Counted from the first letter of the stretch, positions 1-6,704 are shown. The stretch: DNA of 8,122 nucleotides from Acidobacteriaceae bacterium (GCA_030040395.1 JASHTU010000656.1:1-8122), one strand, 5' to 3'. A program made the numbers and translations. The notes: a model not told the origin generated them from the letters alone.

Positions 1-35
1 TTCCGTGAAGGAACGGCCTCGTCCAAGCCAACTAT

Positions 36-258
36 CGCCCAGGATGTTCGGGAAGGCGGTGAAAATCCGCCACTGCCCCGCAACTGTAAGCGCCCCTGCC
101 CCACGGCCCGTCGTATCCGGTCATGGAAAGAAGGCAGGAGTTCAGCCATGGCTTTTCCGCTCAGGGTGGAAGGGCCGCATGAGCCACTGAAGACAACCGG
201 CAGGTTTCTTTGGGAAGGCGGCTCGAACAAGCGCAAGTCAGGAGACCGGTCATGGGCG
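36..258 (+). promoter_or_regulatory. Cobalamin (adenosylcobalamin-type) riboswitch aptamer
   Basis: This is a cobalamin riboswitch in the 5' leader of the TonB-dependent receptor gene. The conserved blocks appear in the family order: GGTGAAAATCC at 58-68, CTGCCCCGCAACTGTAAGCG at 73-92, GAGCCACTGAAG at 181-192, GGGAAGGC at 212-219, and the B12 box AAGTCAGGAGACC at 235-247. The usual B12 box reads AAGCCAGGAGACC, so there is one C-to-T change. A closing stem pairs CGCCCA (36-41) with TGGGCG (253-258). The segment at about 93-180 is the variable peripheral region. In this family, binding of adenosylcobalamin or a related cobalamin shuts off downstream expression. Here the target is an outer-membrane transporter, a standard B12-uptake arrangement. 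Family assignment is very secure; exact ends and ligand subtype are less so. Confidence 0.96.
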
Positions 259-276
259 CACCCCACCCGCTTTCAT

Positions 277-303
277 GTTCCGAGGGGAACGGAGGAGCTT
301 CCG
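277..303 (+). promoter_or_regulatory. Candidate riboswitch expression platform around the receptor RBS
   Basis: Between the aptamer and the start codon lies a perfect hairpin, GTTCC (277-281), loop GAGG, GGAAC (286-290), directly before the Shine-Dalgarno sequence. Two competing pairings involve the Shine-Dalgarno region. CGGA (290-293) can pair with TCCG (300-303), burying part of GGAGGAG. GGAA (286-289) can pair with TTCC (299-302), which closes a loop around the Shine-Dalgarno and breaks the first hairpin. There is no U-tract, so translational control is more likely than termination. The pairings are seen in the sequence; the switching role is inference. Confidence 0.45.
291..297 (+). promoter_or_regulatory. 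Ribosome binding site that fixes the receptor start at 304
   Basis: GGAGGAG lies six bases before ATG 304. An upstream in-frame ATG at 148 lies inside the riboswitch aptamer and encodes no signal peptide, whereas ATG 304 is followed at once by one. The start at 304 is therefore preferred. Confidence 0.88.
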
Positions 304-2829
304 ATGCATGTTTCCAAAACCTTGAAAGGTCGCGCTGGACAGTTGGCGACCTGCGTGTACTGCGCGATTGCTTTTTTATGTTGCGCTGCGCTCTCGTCCG
401 CGGCGACCGTTCACGGCGTGGTCAGCGATGCGACCGGCGCCAAGGTCACCGGCGCCAGCGTATCTCTGATCAGCAGTGGAAAAGTAATCGCTACCGCCGT
501 TTCCGGAGCAGACGGCAGTTTTCAAGTTTCCACCGGGGCGAACGGGCGGTTTTTTCTAGTCGTCTCGGCGCCCAGTTTCAGACAACTGCAGACGCCGGAC
601 TTCTACGCGGGACGCTTGGATTCGATCGAGCGCAATGCGGTGCTGGAGCCGGCATGGGCGCGCGAGTCGATCGTGGTAACCGCCACCGGCACGCCCACGC
701 CGCAACCCCAGACCAGCGCCGCGACCACCGTGCTGGGCCCACTCGAACTGGCGCAACGCGTCGACCTGGTAAGCGCGCTGCGGCTCATGCCGGGCGCGTT
801 CGTGGTCGAGGATGGGCAGCGCGGCGCGCAGACATCCCTCTTTGTCCGCGGGGGCGACTCCGATAACAACAAGGTGCTCGTTGATGGTATAGACGCCGGC
901 GATCTGGGCGGACGGTTCGATTTCGGCATTCTCTCCACCACGGCCATCGAAAGCGCGGAGGTGTACCGCGGACCGGATTCGGATCTCTACGGCGCCGATG
1001 CGGAGAGCGGCGTAGTGAGCCTGACCACCCCGCACGGGACGACTAGTTTTCCTTCGCTGATTTTGGAGGGTGACGGGGGTAGCTTTTTCACTTCGCACGA
1101 GGACGTGGAACTTGCCGGCGCGCACAACAAGTACGACTATCTTGGCGCCTATAGCTGGCTGCAAACGGCCAACGACTTGCCGATGGACGAATACCACGTA
1201 GGGACCGCGGCGGCGAACCTGGGCTTTCAGCCAAGCGCGAATACGCAGGTGCGCGGGACGATTCACTATGGCGTGGACGCGACGGGAGTTCCTAACACAT
1301 GGGATTTCCACCACGTGGCCGACAACGCGACGCAGAAGGACCAGGACATTTACCTGAGCGCGTCGATCGCGAACCAGACCACGGCAAGCTTGCACAACAC
1401 GGTGCGCTATGGGTTGACGCGGAAGCGGGAGCAATATCATCAATGGTCGCCGGAGGGGGTCTGCCTGCCCGCGGGAAAGTGCGCAGGGCCGGTCACTTAC
1501 ACAGGCGGAAATTATTACGGGCTGCCGGTAACCATTCTGGGCGCAAACGGCGCGAGCGCCAGCGGCCAGGCGCTGCTCGATTACAGCCAGGCCAATGGGG
1601 AGACTTATCCGAACGAGTACCAGTTAGTGTCGAACCGCGATCAACTCGTCTACCGCGGCGACTTCACCTTTACGCCGCACCTGATCGGCTTGATCGGGTT
1701 TCAACTCGAGGACGAGCGCGGAGCGGAGCCGGGCAGTTCCTATTACACGCCGGTGGAGCGATGGAACTACGACTATCTGGCTTCGGTGCATGGAGATTTC
1801 AAGAACCGGTTCTTTTACATGCTGGGCGGCGACCTGGAGCACTATTCGCTTTTCGGGACCGACACTACGCCGCGGGCGGGGTTCTCGTTGTATGCGCTGC
1901 GGCCGCGCTCGGGAATCTTCAGCGGCACGCGGGTGCTGTTCAACTATGGCGACGCGGTGCGCGAGCCTTCGCTGACCGACCAGTTTTATTCGCTCTATAA
2001 CTTTCTCGCCATGAACGGAGGTCAAAGCACCATTGCGCAGTTGCACATTGTGCCGCTGCAGGCGCCCCAGGCGCGCACCTACGAGGGCGGCGTGGAGCAG
2101 GATTTCGTGAGCCAGCGCGTGGTGTTCAAGACCAGCTTCTTTCACAACGAGTTCGGGCGGCAGGTTGAATACGTGGGGCTCAATCTCATTCCGGAGTTGC
2201 TGCCCAACCTGACGACGGCCCAGCAGCAGCAACTGGAATCTTTTTTGCAAACCGACGGCGCGTACGAGCAAAGTCTGAACAGCGAGGCGTACCGCGCGCT
2301 GGGCGTGGAGACCAGCGTGGAGAGCGGGTTGGGCCGGAACTTGTTTTTGCGCGGCGGGTACACGTACCTGGACGCGGTGGTGCAGCGGTCGTTCACCAAC
2401 GACGACCTGGCGCTGCTGGGCCCGATTCCCACGTTCAATGGCATCCCGGTGGGCGCGAGCTCGCCGCTCCAGGGGGCGCGGCCGTTCCGGCGCGCGCCGC
2501 ACACGGGTTACTTTACTGCCACCTACGCCAACAGCCGGCTGACCGGCGTGTTTGCGGCCGCTTTCGCCAGCCGCAGCGACGACTCCACTTATCTCGAAAA
2601 TGAAGACGCCAGTGGCGGCAACAGCCTCCTTTTGCCCAACCGCAATCTCGACTATGGCTTCGCCAAGCTGGATATCGGCGGCAGCTTCCAGTTCACGAAC
2701 TGGCTGGGCATCTACGCCCAAGCGGACAATCTGCTCGACAACCAGCACATTGCGCCCATCGGCTATCCGAGCCTGCCGTTCGATGTCCGTGCCGGTCTGC
2801 GCGTGGCGTGGGGCATCGGGAAACGGTGA
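304..2829 (+). CDS. TonB-dependent outer-membrane receptor, B12-riboswitch controlled (BtuB-like)
   Basis: This 841-residue outer-membrane active transporter probably imports cobalamin or another corrinoid, powered by TonB-ExbB-ExbD. Residues 1 to about 34 are a Sec signal peptide: a basic start, a hydrophobic core (CAIAFLCCAALSSA), then Ala-Ala. Residues 35-115 form a carboxypeptidase-regulatory-like beta-sandwich (TVHGVVSDATGAKVTGASV, ADGSF). ESIVVTA at 121-127 is a TonB-box-like segment. The plug domain spans about 137-245 and includes LFVRGG (179-184), VLVDGI (191-196) and EVYRGPDSDLYGADAESG (219-236). The rest, rich in alternating aromatic/polar strands, is the beta-barrel, with the usual NLLDNQ motif before the last strands. 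It is longer than E. coli BtuB because of the extra N-terminal domain and larger loops. The C-terminus (WGIGKR) lacks the usual terminal aromatic residue. The substrate rests on the upstream riboswitch, not on binding residues. No B12 ABC transporter gene is present here. Confidence 0.93.
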   Translation: MHVSKTLKGRAGQLATCVYCAIAFLCCAALSSAATVHGVVSDATGAKVTGASVSLISSGKVIATAVSGADGSFQVSTGANGRFFLVVSAPSFRQLQTPDFYAGRLDSIERNAVLEPAWARESIVVTATGTPTPQPQTSAATTVLGPLELAQRVDLVSALRLMPGAFVVEDGQRGAQTSLFVRGGDSDNNKVLVDGIDAGDLGGRFDFGILSTTAIESAEVYRGPDSDLYGADAESGVVSLTTPHGTTSFPSLILEGDGGSFFTSHEDVELAGAHNKYDYLGAYSWLQTANDLPMDEYHVGTAAANLGFQPSANTQVRGTIHYGVDATGVPNTWDFHHVADNATQKDQDIYLSASIANQTTASLHNTVRYGLTRKREQYHQWSPEGVCLPAGKCAGPVTYTGGNYYGLPVTILGANGASASGQALLDYSQANGETYPNEYQLVSNRDQLVYRGDFTFTPHLIGLIGFQLEDERGAEPGSSYYTPVERWNYDYLASVHGDFKNRFFYMLGGDLEHYSLFGTDTTPRAGFSLYALRPRSGIFSGTRVLFNYGDAVREPSLTDQFYSLYNFLAMNGGQSTIAQLHIVPLQAPQARTYEGGVEQDFVSQRVVFKTSFFHNEFGRQVEYVGLNLIPELLPNLTTAQQQQLESFLQTDGAYEQSLNSEAYRALGVETSVESGLGRNLFLRGGYTYLDAVVQRSFTNDDLALLGPIPTFNGIPVGASSPLQGARPFRRAPHTGYFTATYANSRLTGVFAAAFASRSDDSTYLENEDASGGNSLLLPNRNLDYGFAKLDIGGSFQFTNWLGIYAQADNLLDNQHIAPIGYPSLPFDVRAGLRVAWGIGKR

Positions 2830-2837
2830 ACCGTGGG

Positions 2838-2860
2838 CCCCCTGTCTCCCGGGGGTGTTT
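2838..2860 (+). terminator. Weak candidate terminator after the receptor gene
   Basis: Nine bases after the receptor stop, CCCCC (2838-2842) can pair with GGGGG (2851-2855), followed by TGTTT. The stem is short, the loop is eight bases and the T-tract is poor, so intrinsic termination is only possible. The adjacent bases also allow a self-complementary CCCGGG. Confidence 0.3.
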
Positions 2861-2930
2861 GAGGGCCACGGCGGTTTAGGAAATCATGTGGGGTCGCCAG
2901 AATCGTGCCGGGTCGCCGCTCCTTCCACCC

Positions 2931-2952
2931 CAGCGACCAAGACCTGTCGCTG
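2931..2952. terminator. Hairpin between convergent genes, possible bidirectional terminator
   Basis: CAGCGAC (2931-2937) and GTCGCTG (2946-2952) form a perfect 7-bp stem with an 8-base loop. It lies about midway between the receptor stop (2829) and the stop of the convergent phosphoesterase gene (3032), where terminators for both are expected. Neither side has a T-run, so it could be rho-assisted or simply an RNA 3'-end structure. The remaining gap holds no convincing gene; it has a short direct repeat, GGGTCGCC, at 2891-2898 and 2910-2917. Confidence 0.35.
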
Positions 2953-3031
2953 AGCCCGGACTTGAGGTCGCGTCGGCTCGGCTTCTCCGGATTCTCTCTA
3001 CAGCATTTCCAAAACCGCTATAGCTCCCTGC

Positions 3032-4672
3032 TCAGTCGTCGTCCGGGTCCACGGCCGGCCCGGTTTGGTTTAAGAAGAAATTCGCATCCTTTTCGGCTGG
3101 GATTGTTTGGTAGGGACGTGGCAAGGAAAGCGTAAAGAATTCCCGCAAATCCGTGGTGGCGCGCGCGTCGGCGAAATTGAGCAGGCCTTCACCTATATGG
3201 TTGACGGCTTCAATCATCCGCAAGATGCTGCCGAAATCATGCGGAACATTGTTGATGTAGCCCTCAGGGGTGTAGGCGGACACGACGAGGAGCGGAACCC
3301 GGAAACCATATTGATAATCGGCCTGGCAGTCAGTCGATTTGCAGGGCAGCTTCGAAGCATAGGATGCAGGTTGATTATCAGACCACCCTCCCCAGTCGTC
3401 CCAGGTCACGATGATCGCGGTGTCTTCCCAATAGGTCTGGCCGGCGTCTGGTGTATCTTTGCCGCATTCTTGCCTGTTCCCGATCGCATTGATGACCGCC
3501 GCCACCCACGATGGTCCATAGAAGTCATAGGGGCCGGCATGATCAGACCACTCCCCGTTCGGGATCACCCAGCTCACGCGAGAAAGGCTGCAGCTGGCGA
3601 TGTCTCGGAGAATATCGGTGCCGAGATTTTTGACATCGACGTGCGCGTTCCATTCTTTGCCGGTGCACTCGAGAGCGGAATTGGGGTCGCCATTGGGATT
3701 AACAAAAGCCGGCTGGCAAATGGCTTTGATGGAGTCGGGCGCGGTCCAAATGGAGCCTGCGGACGGGGCGTAGTAGGTCCATGTGATGGCCAGCGGATCG
3801 AGCAGATCCGCCATGCTTTGGTGCGGGTAACAAAATGTGCCCACCGGGTCAGTGGGATAAACGAGGGCGGTGTTGGTGATGGGGCATTCCTGCACCGAGC
3901 CGTCGGCATAGAGCTTGCAATCGGCGGGCGGGGTGCTCAGGGCCGGCGAAAGAAGATCGTTGGTGGCCCCTTGCAAAGCGAGACATCCAGCGTTGTTACT
4001 CAGCACTTTGTTATTGAAATTCTCGGAAACGAATGTGGACCTGGCGTCGTCTTTGGCCGTAGGCGCCGACGTGCCCGTGAAAATGAACTGGTGGGCTGGA
4101 TAACTGGGACCCTGGTTGGTCTGATACATGAAATTCGCCCAACCGAACTCCTTGGCCAGCGTCAGATACGGACCAAGCAGATGACCGGGGGTACCGTCAC
4201 TGTTGGTTACCGCACTATTTTTGACATAGGCGTAAGAAGATCCTGCCGGAGAAGATGTTTTCCATGCCCCATCGTTGCGGCAGTTGAGCGTTGCCGGGTC
4301 CGGGTCGCACATATTGTTAAAGCCGTTGTGGGAATGGTCCGGGTCCACCGATCCGGCCAGAGTTGTCGGCTTTAAAGGCACGACCACCGGAGCGCCCGAA
4401 TGGTTCGAAATCCCACAGGGAGAGATGTCATAGCACGAGCTGGTTACCTCTTTAGGAATGCAGGCTTCCAGAATGCTTGCGTTTTGCGGTAACGCACAGG
4501 CCGGACCCAAAGCGTGGAAAAGGTTATCGGGTGTCCGGTTTTCCTGAAAAATGATGACCACGTTTTTGATCTGCCGTGGGAAGGGCGGGGGAAACGGAAA
4601 GGAGGATGGTGACTGCGCAAAAGCGATGGGCGCTGCCAGCAGGAGAGAGAAGATCGGGATCCCGTACCTCAT
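3032..4672 (-). CDS. Secreted phosphoesterase, AcpA / phospholipase C family
   Basis: This 546-residue exported phosphatase or phospholipase belongs to the phosphoesterase family that includes bacterial phospholipase C and Francisella AcpA. The start at 4672 is followed by a clear signal peptide (MRYGIPIFSLLLAAPIAFA, cleavage before Gln20) and preceded by GGAGG seven bases away; the in-frame start at 4750 would bury this signal. After a proline-rich stretch (about 21-33) comes NVVIIFQENRTPDNLF, with Glu44-Asn45 as likely metal ligands. GPSYPAHQ carries Ser190, the likely nucleophile. WDDWGGW carries Asp425-Asp426, the second metal pair. HDFGSILRMIE (478-488) and a NFADARATTDLREFF tail complete the family pattern. 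As I recall AcpA, its Glu-Asn, Ser and Asp-Asp residues lie in the same order with similar spacing. Many cysteines suggest disulfides in the periplasm or outside. It probably hydrolyses phosphomonoesters or phospholipids; the substrate cannot be read. It is transcribed alone, convergent to the receptor gene. Confidence 0.92.
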   Translation of the reverse strand: MRYGIPIFSLLLAAPIAFAQSPSSFPFPPPFPRQIKNVVIIFQENRTPDNLFHALGPACALPQNASILEACIPKEVTSSCYDISPCGISNHSGAPVVVPLKPTTLAGSVDPDHSHNGFNNMCDPDPATLNCRNDGAWKTSSPAGSSYAYVKNSAVTNSDGTPGHLLGPYLTLAKEFGWANFMYQTNQGPSYPAHQFIFTGTSAPTAKDDARSTFVSENFNNKVLSNNAGCLALQGATNDLLSPALSTPPADCKLYADGSVQECPITNTALVYPTDPVGTFCYPHQSMADLLDPLAITWTYYAPSAGSIWTAPDSIKAICQPAFVNPNGDPNSALECTGKEWNAHVDVKNLGTDILRDIASCSLSRVSWVIPNGEWSDHAGPYDFYGPSWVAAVINAIGNRQECGKDTPDAGQTYWEDTAIIVTWDDWGGWSDNQPASYASKLPCKSTDCQADYQYGFRVPLLVVSAYTPEGYINNVPHDFGSILRMIEAVNHIGEGLLNFADARATTDLREFFTLSLPRPYQTIPAEKDANFFLNQTGPAVDPDDD

Positions 4673-4679
4673 ATTCAAA

Positions 4680-4684
4680 CCTCC
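4680..4684 (-). promoter_or_regulatory. Ribosome binding site that fixes the phosphoesterase start at 4672
   Basis: On the minus strand this reads GGAGG, seven bases before ATG at 4672-4670. It supports that start over the upstream in-frame ATG at 4750, which would place 26 non-hydrophobic residues before the signal peptide. Confidence 0.85.
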
Positions 4685-4830
4685 GCAAGGTTCCGGCGTT
4701 TCGAATTGCGGCCGGACAACAGCCGCGCTCCATTGAGAACCGACACTCAAAAGTTCGAAAGAAAAACGGTACGTAGGGAAAGGGAACGTTGCGGGTGCAC
4801 GCCTGATACGTAAATGTGATGAACGGGGCG

Positions 4831-4840
4831 GCTGCGCAGC
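4831..4840. repeat. 10-bp perfect palindrome in the divergent intergenic region
   Basis: GCTGCGCAGC is fully self-complementary. A 9-base part (TGCGCAGCG, 4833-4841) recurs as a direct repeat at 4953-4961, so both copies lie between the divergent phosphoesterase and aminotransferase starts. The 445-base gap 4673-5117 otherwise holds GTGCACG twice (4795-4801, 4861-4867), an A-rich tract near 4868-4879 and the promoter described separately. I see no supported gene in it. A regulatory role for the palindrome is a guess. Confidence 0.3.
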
Positions 4841-5001
4841 GATTCTCAGCCAGTTCTGATGTGCACGAAAAGAAAAAAATCAGGAAAGTGACGAGTTCCG
4901 GACGCCTGACTTCCAGTCGTCAAACCGCTAGACACTGGCATTGAGAGAAAGTTGCGCAGCGGCTTCTTCTAGGGCGCTACCGGAATTTCCACAGAAGGAA
5001 A

Positions 5002-5030
5002 ATCACAGAAACCACAAAATAGTGTATTAT
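5002..5030 (+). promoter_or_regulatory. Candidate sigma-70-type promoter of the aminotransferase gene
   Basis: ATCACA (5002-5007, 4 of 6 matches to TTGACA) and TATTAT (5025-5030, 5 of 6 matches to TATAAT) are separated by 17 bases. They lie in the most AT-rich stretch of the intergenic region. Transcription would start near 5037, giving an 80-base leader before ATG 5118. Confidence 0.55.
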
Positions 5031-5036
5031 GTGGTT
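5010..5036. promoter_or_regulatory. Inverted repeat overlapping the promoter, possible operator
   Basis: AACCACA (5010-5016) and TGTGGTT (5030-5036) are perfect inverted 7-mers separated by 13 bases. The repeat covers the spacer, the -10 element and the likely start of transcription, a typical repressor position. Just upstream, CACAGAA occurs twice (4990-4996 and 5004-5010) and TTTCC/GGAAA (4986-4990/4997-5001) forms another small inverted repeat. A dimeric regulator could bind here; which one is unknown. Confidence 0.45.
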
Positions 5037-5117
5037 GTTTGTTGCGCGCGACAAGGAACAGGTTCGATGGTTCTCAACGCAAACGGCTGATTCGACTCGT
5101 TCCCAGACGGAGGAAAC

Positions 5118-6317
5118 ATGATTCGTAAAACACGGCTCTACACGCCCGGTCCGACGCCGCTGCTTCCGGCGGCGCAGTTTGCCATGGCGGCGGCGGATAT
5201 GCACCACCGCACCCCCGAGTTTCGCGCCCTGCTGCTCAAAGTGCTGGCGCAGCTCAAGGTGTTTGTGGGAACCAGGAACGAGGTGCTTTTGCTGGCCAGT
5301 TCGGGCACGGGGGCGATGGAGTCAGCCGTGACCAACCTGACCTCACCGGGCGACCCGGTGCTGATTCTTTCGGCGGGCAAGTTCGGTGAGCGCTGGGAAG
5401 GCATTGCCAAGACCTATGGCTGCGAGGCAGACGTGGTGCGGGCTCCGTATGGGGAGACGTTCGATCTCGACGAGGTGCGAGCAGCGATCAGGCCCGGGCA
5501 CAAGGTTCTCTACATGCAGGCCACGGATACCTCGACCACGGCGCGGCACAACGTGGAAGGGGTGGCGAAGCTGCTGAAGGAGGCCAGCGGCGAAACGTTG
5601 CTGGTGGTGGACGGGATCACCGGCCTGGGCACCACGCTCTTCGACGTGGATGGCTGGGGCATCGACGTGCTGATCGGCGGCTCGCAAAAGGCGGTGATGA
5701 TTCCCCCGGGGCTGGCCTACCTGAGCGTGAGCGATCGCGCCTGGGCGGCGATGGAAACCGCCAAAACGCCGCGCTTCTATTTCGACCTGCGCAAGGAACG
5801 CAAGAACCAGGTGAAGGGCGAGAGCGCGTACACGCTGCCGGTGGCGTTGGTGGCGGGATTGGGAGGCGCGCTCGATTACATCGCCTCGCAGGGGGGCGGT
5901 GACCTGGAAAAAGGCCGCATGGCGCTGATTGACAACGCCGAGGTGAACGCGGCCGCCACGCGCGCGGGCCTCGCGGCGCTGGGGTTCACCCTGTTCGCAG
6001 CCAAGTCGCCGGCGGCGGCGGCTACGGCGGTTTCCGTGCCGGAGGGGATGAATTCCGGCGAGGTGATCAAGGCGCTCAAGGCGCGGTTCGGGATTGTGGC
6101 GGCCAACGGGCAGGGCGAGATGATGGGCAAAATCTTTCGCGTGGCGCACTTGGGCTTCTTCGACTATCTCGACACCGTGGCCCTGCTGGGCGCAATGGAG
6201 CATATCGCCAAGGACACGCTGGGTATGCCGGTGCGCTACGGAGAAGCCGTGGCCGCGGCGCAGCAAGTGTACGCGGAGGCGATGAACGCCGCGCAGCCGG
6301 CGCTTGCGGCGAGGTAA
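5118..6317 (+). CDS. Class V PLP-dependent aminotransferase, probably phosphoserine aminotransferase
   Basis: This 399-residue cytosolic aminotransferase belongs to fold-type I class V (alanine-glyoxylate / serine-pyruvate group). It opens with the family signature LYTPGPTPL (7-15). SSGTGAMESA (61-70) is the phosphate-binding loop, Asp165 in LVVDGITGLG contacts the pyridine nitrogen, and Lys191 in GGSQKAVMIPPGLA is the Schiff-base lysine. ATG 5118 has GGAGG at 5109-5113, four bases away. The next gene encodes phosphoglycerate dehydrogenase, so the likely reaction is 3-phosphohydroxypyruvate plus glutamate to phosphoserine plus 2-oxoglutarate. The broad-specificity class V enzyme of Methanocaldococcus does this in place of classical SerC. 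Sequence alone cannot exclude alanine-, serine- or aspartate-type specificity. The length is normal and no catalytic residue is missing. An inverted repeat over its promoter suggests regulation. Confidence 0.93.
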   Translation: MIRKTRLYTPGPTPLLPAAQFAMAAADMHHRTPEFRALLLKVLAQLKVFVGTRNEVLLLASSGTGAMESAVTNLTSPGDPVLILSAGKFGERWEGIAKTYGCEADVVRAPYGETFDLDEVRAAIRPGHKVLYMQATDTSTTARHNVEGVAKLLKEASGETLLVVDGITGLGTTLFDVDGWGIDVLIGGSQKAVMIPPGLAYLSVSDRAWAAMETAKTPRFYFDLRKERKNQVKGESAYTLPVALVAGLGGALDYIASQGGGDLEKGRMALIDNAEVNAAATRAGLAALGFTLFAAKSPAAAATAVSVPEGMNSGEVIKALKARFGIVAANGQGEMMGKIFRVAHLGFFDYLDTVALLGAMEHIAKDTLGMPVRYGEAVAAAQQVYAEAMNAAQPALAAR

Positions 6318-6330
6318 TCGGTGGACGCGG

Positions 6331-6361
6331 GGCAGTTTCCAGCTCCTAGCTGTTGGCTGCC
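6331..6361 (+). repeat. Two-tier imperfect hairpin after the aminotransferase stop
   Basis: The arms are symmetric: GGCAG (6331-6335) pairs with CTGCC (6357-6361), and CAGCT (6340-6344) pairs with AGCTG (6348-6352) around a CCT loop. A 4x4 internal loop that can form G-U pairs separates them. It starts 14 bases after the stop. No T-tract follows, so it is not a standard terminator; it could be an mRNA-stabilising or REP-like structure. Confidence 0.5.
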
Positions 6362-6403
6362 AGGTCTCTGACCGCATGAATTCGTACTTCGACGTTTTTG
6401 TTT

Positions 6404-6429
6404 CCCAGGTCTCAAAATCGAGACCTGGG
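6404..6429 (+). repeat. Perfect 10-bp hairpin with a duplicated left arm upstream
   Basis: CCCAGGTCTC (6404-6413), loop AAAATC, GAGACCTGGG (6420-6429) is a perfect stem. Nine bases of the left arm, CCAGGTCTC, also occur at 6360-6368, so the right arm has two possible partners. No T-tract follows the stem on either strand. It sits 45 bases before the HTH-SerA start and could act in the leader RNA, or be a dispersed repeat element. Confidence 0.6.
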
Positions 6430-6439
6430 GCGCCCAGCC

Positions 6440-6474
6440 GCTGATCACTGAGAACTGAGAACTGACCACTGTGA
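6440..6474. repeat. Heptamer tandem repeat, ACTGAGA type
   Basis: Five consecutive 7-base units occur: GCTGATC, ACTGAGA, ACTGAGA, ACTGACC and ACTGTGA. Each contains CTG at the same phase. The last unit runs into ATG 6474, so it replaces the place where a Shine-Dalgarno would be expected; none is evident. Possibly part of a dispersed intergenic repeat together with the hairpins before it. Confidence 0.6.
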
Positions 6475-6704
6475 TGACAGAACTCACTTTTGGAGAAAAG
6501 CTGCTGATCGCCCGCCGGCAGCTCGATCTCTACCAATATGAAATGGCGGAGCGGTTGGGGGTGCACCCCAACTCGGTGACCAAGTACGAGCGCGGCGAAG
6601 GCAAGCCGCACGCGGCGGTGGTGCGCATGTTCGACCTGCTGTGCGAGAAGCACGGCATTCGCTTCGACGAATACGAAAGTGGAGAAAGGGCCAAGGGGGC
6701 GGCG
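6474..6704 (+). other. XRE/Cro-CI helix-turn-helix domain coding segment in frame with serA
   Basis: The 77 codons encode a full XRE-type domain: FGEKLLIARRQLDLYQYEMAERLGVHPNSVTKYERG, followed by KPHAAVVRMFDLLCEKHGIRF. Helix 2 is about 21-28 and the recognition helix about 31-39; Tyr38-Glu39-Arg40-Gly41 is the typical ending of that helix. Residues 66-77 (EYESGERAKGAA) form a short linker. Third codon positions are mostly G or C, as in the neighbours, supporting real coding in this frame. The frame is closed upstream by TGA at 6456-6458, so starts are GTG 6471 or ATG 6474, neither with a good Shine-Dalgarno. It would bind DNA as a dimer, as the family does; its target is unknown. It might instead be a separate small regulator gene if one base is wrong near its end. 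Confidence 0.75.

Noticed and set aside
5..190. Small 61-codon frame at the start of the window
   Set aside because: It overlaps the conserved cobalamin riboswitch and has no protein-like features.
148..303. N-terminal extension of the receptor gene from ATG 148
   Set aside because: It lies within the riboswitch aptamer and leader, would bury the signal peptide 52 residues in, and has no Shine-Dalgarno comparable to GGAGGAG at 291-297.
1624..2748. Long minus-strand frame (374 codons) opposite the receptor
   Set aside because: Antisense shadow of a GC-rich gene. The translation is Arg/Val/Gln-rich with no recognisable domain, while the plus strand is a clear barrel protein.
3107..4375. Long plus-strand frame (422 codons) opposite the phosphoesterase
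   Set aside because: The minus strand encodes a protein with signal peptide, RBS and all family motifs. The plus-strand product resembles no family I know and is explained by codon bias.
6404..6429. Perfect hairpin as an intrinsic terminator between the aminotransferase and serA
   Set aside because: The T-run lies before the stem, not after it, and the minus strand likewise has no T-run after the stem.
6331..6474. CRISPR-like or insertion-sequence remnant in the spacer
   Set aside because: Only one copy of each hairpin, no spacer-repeat periodicity, no transposase fragment and no target-site duplication that I can see.
5343..6653. Long minus-strand frame (436 codons) opposite the aminotransferase
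   Set aside because: Its His/Arg-rich translation is typical of an antisense shadow, and it crosses the intergenic repeats and the start of the HTH segment.
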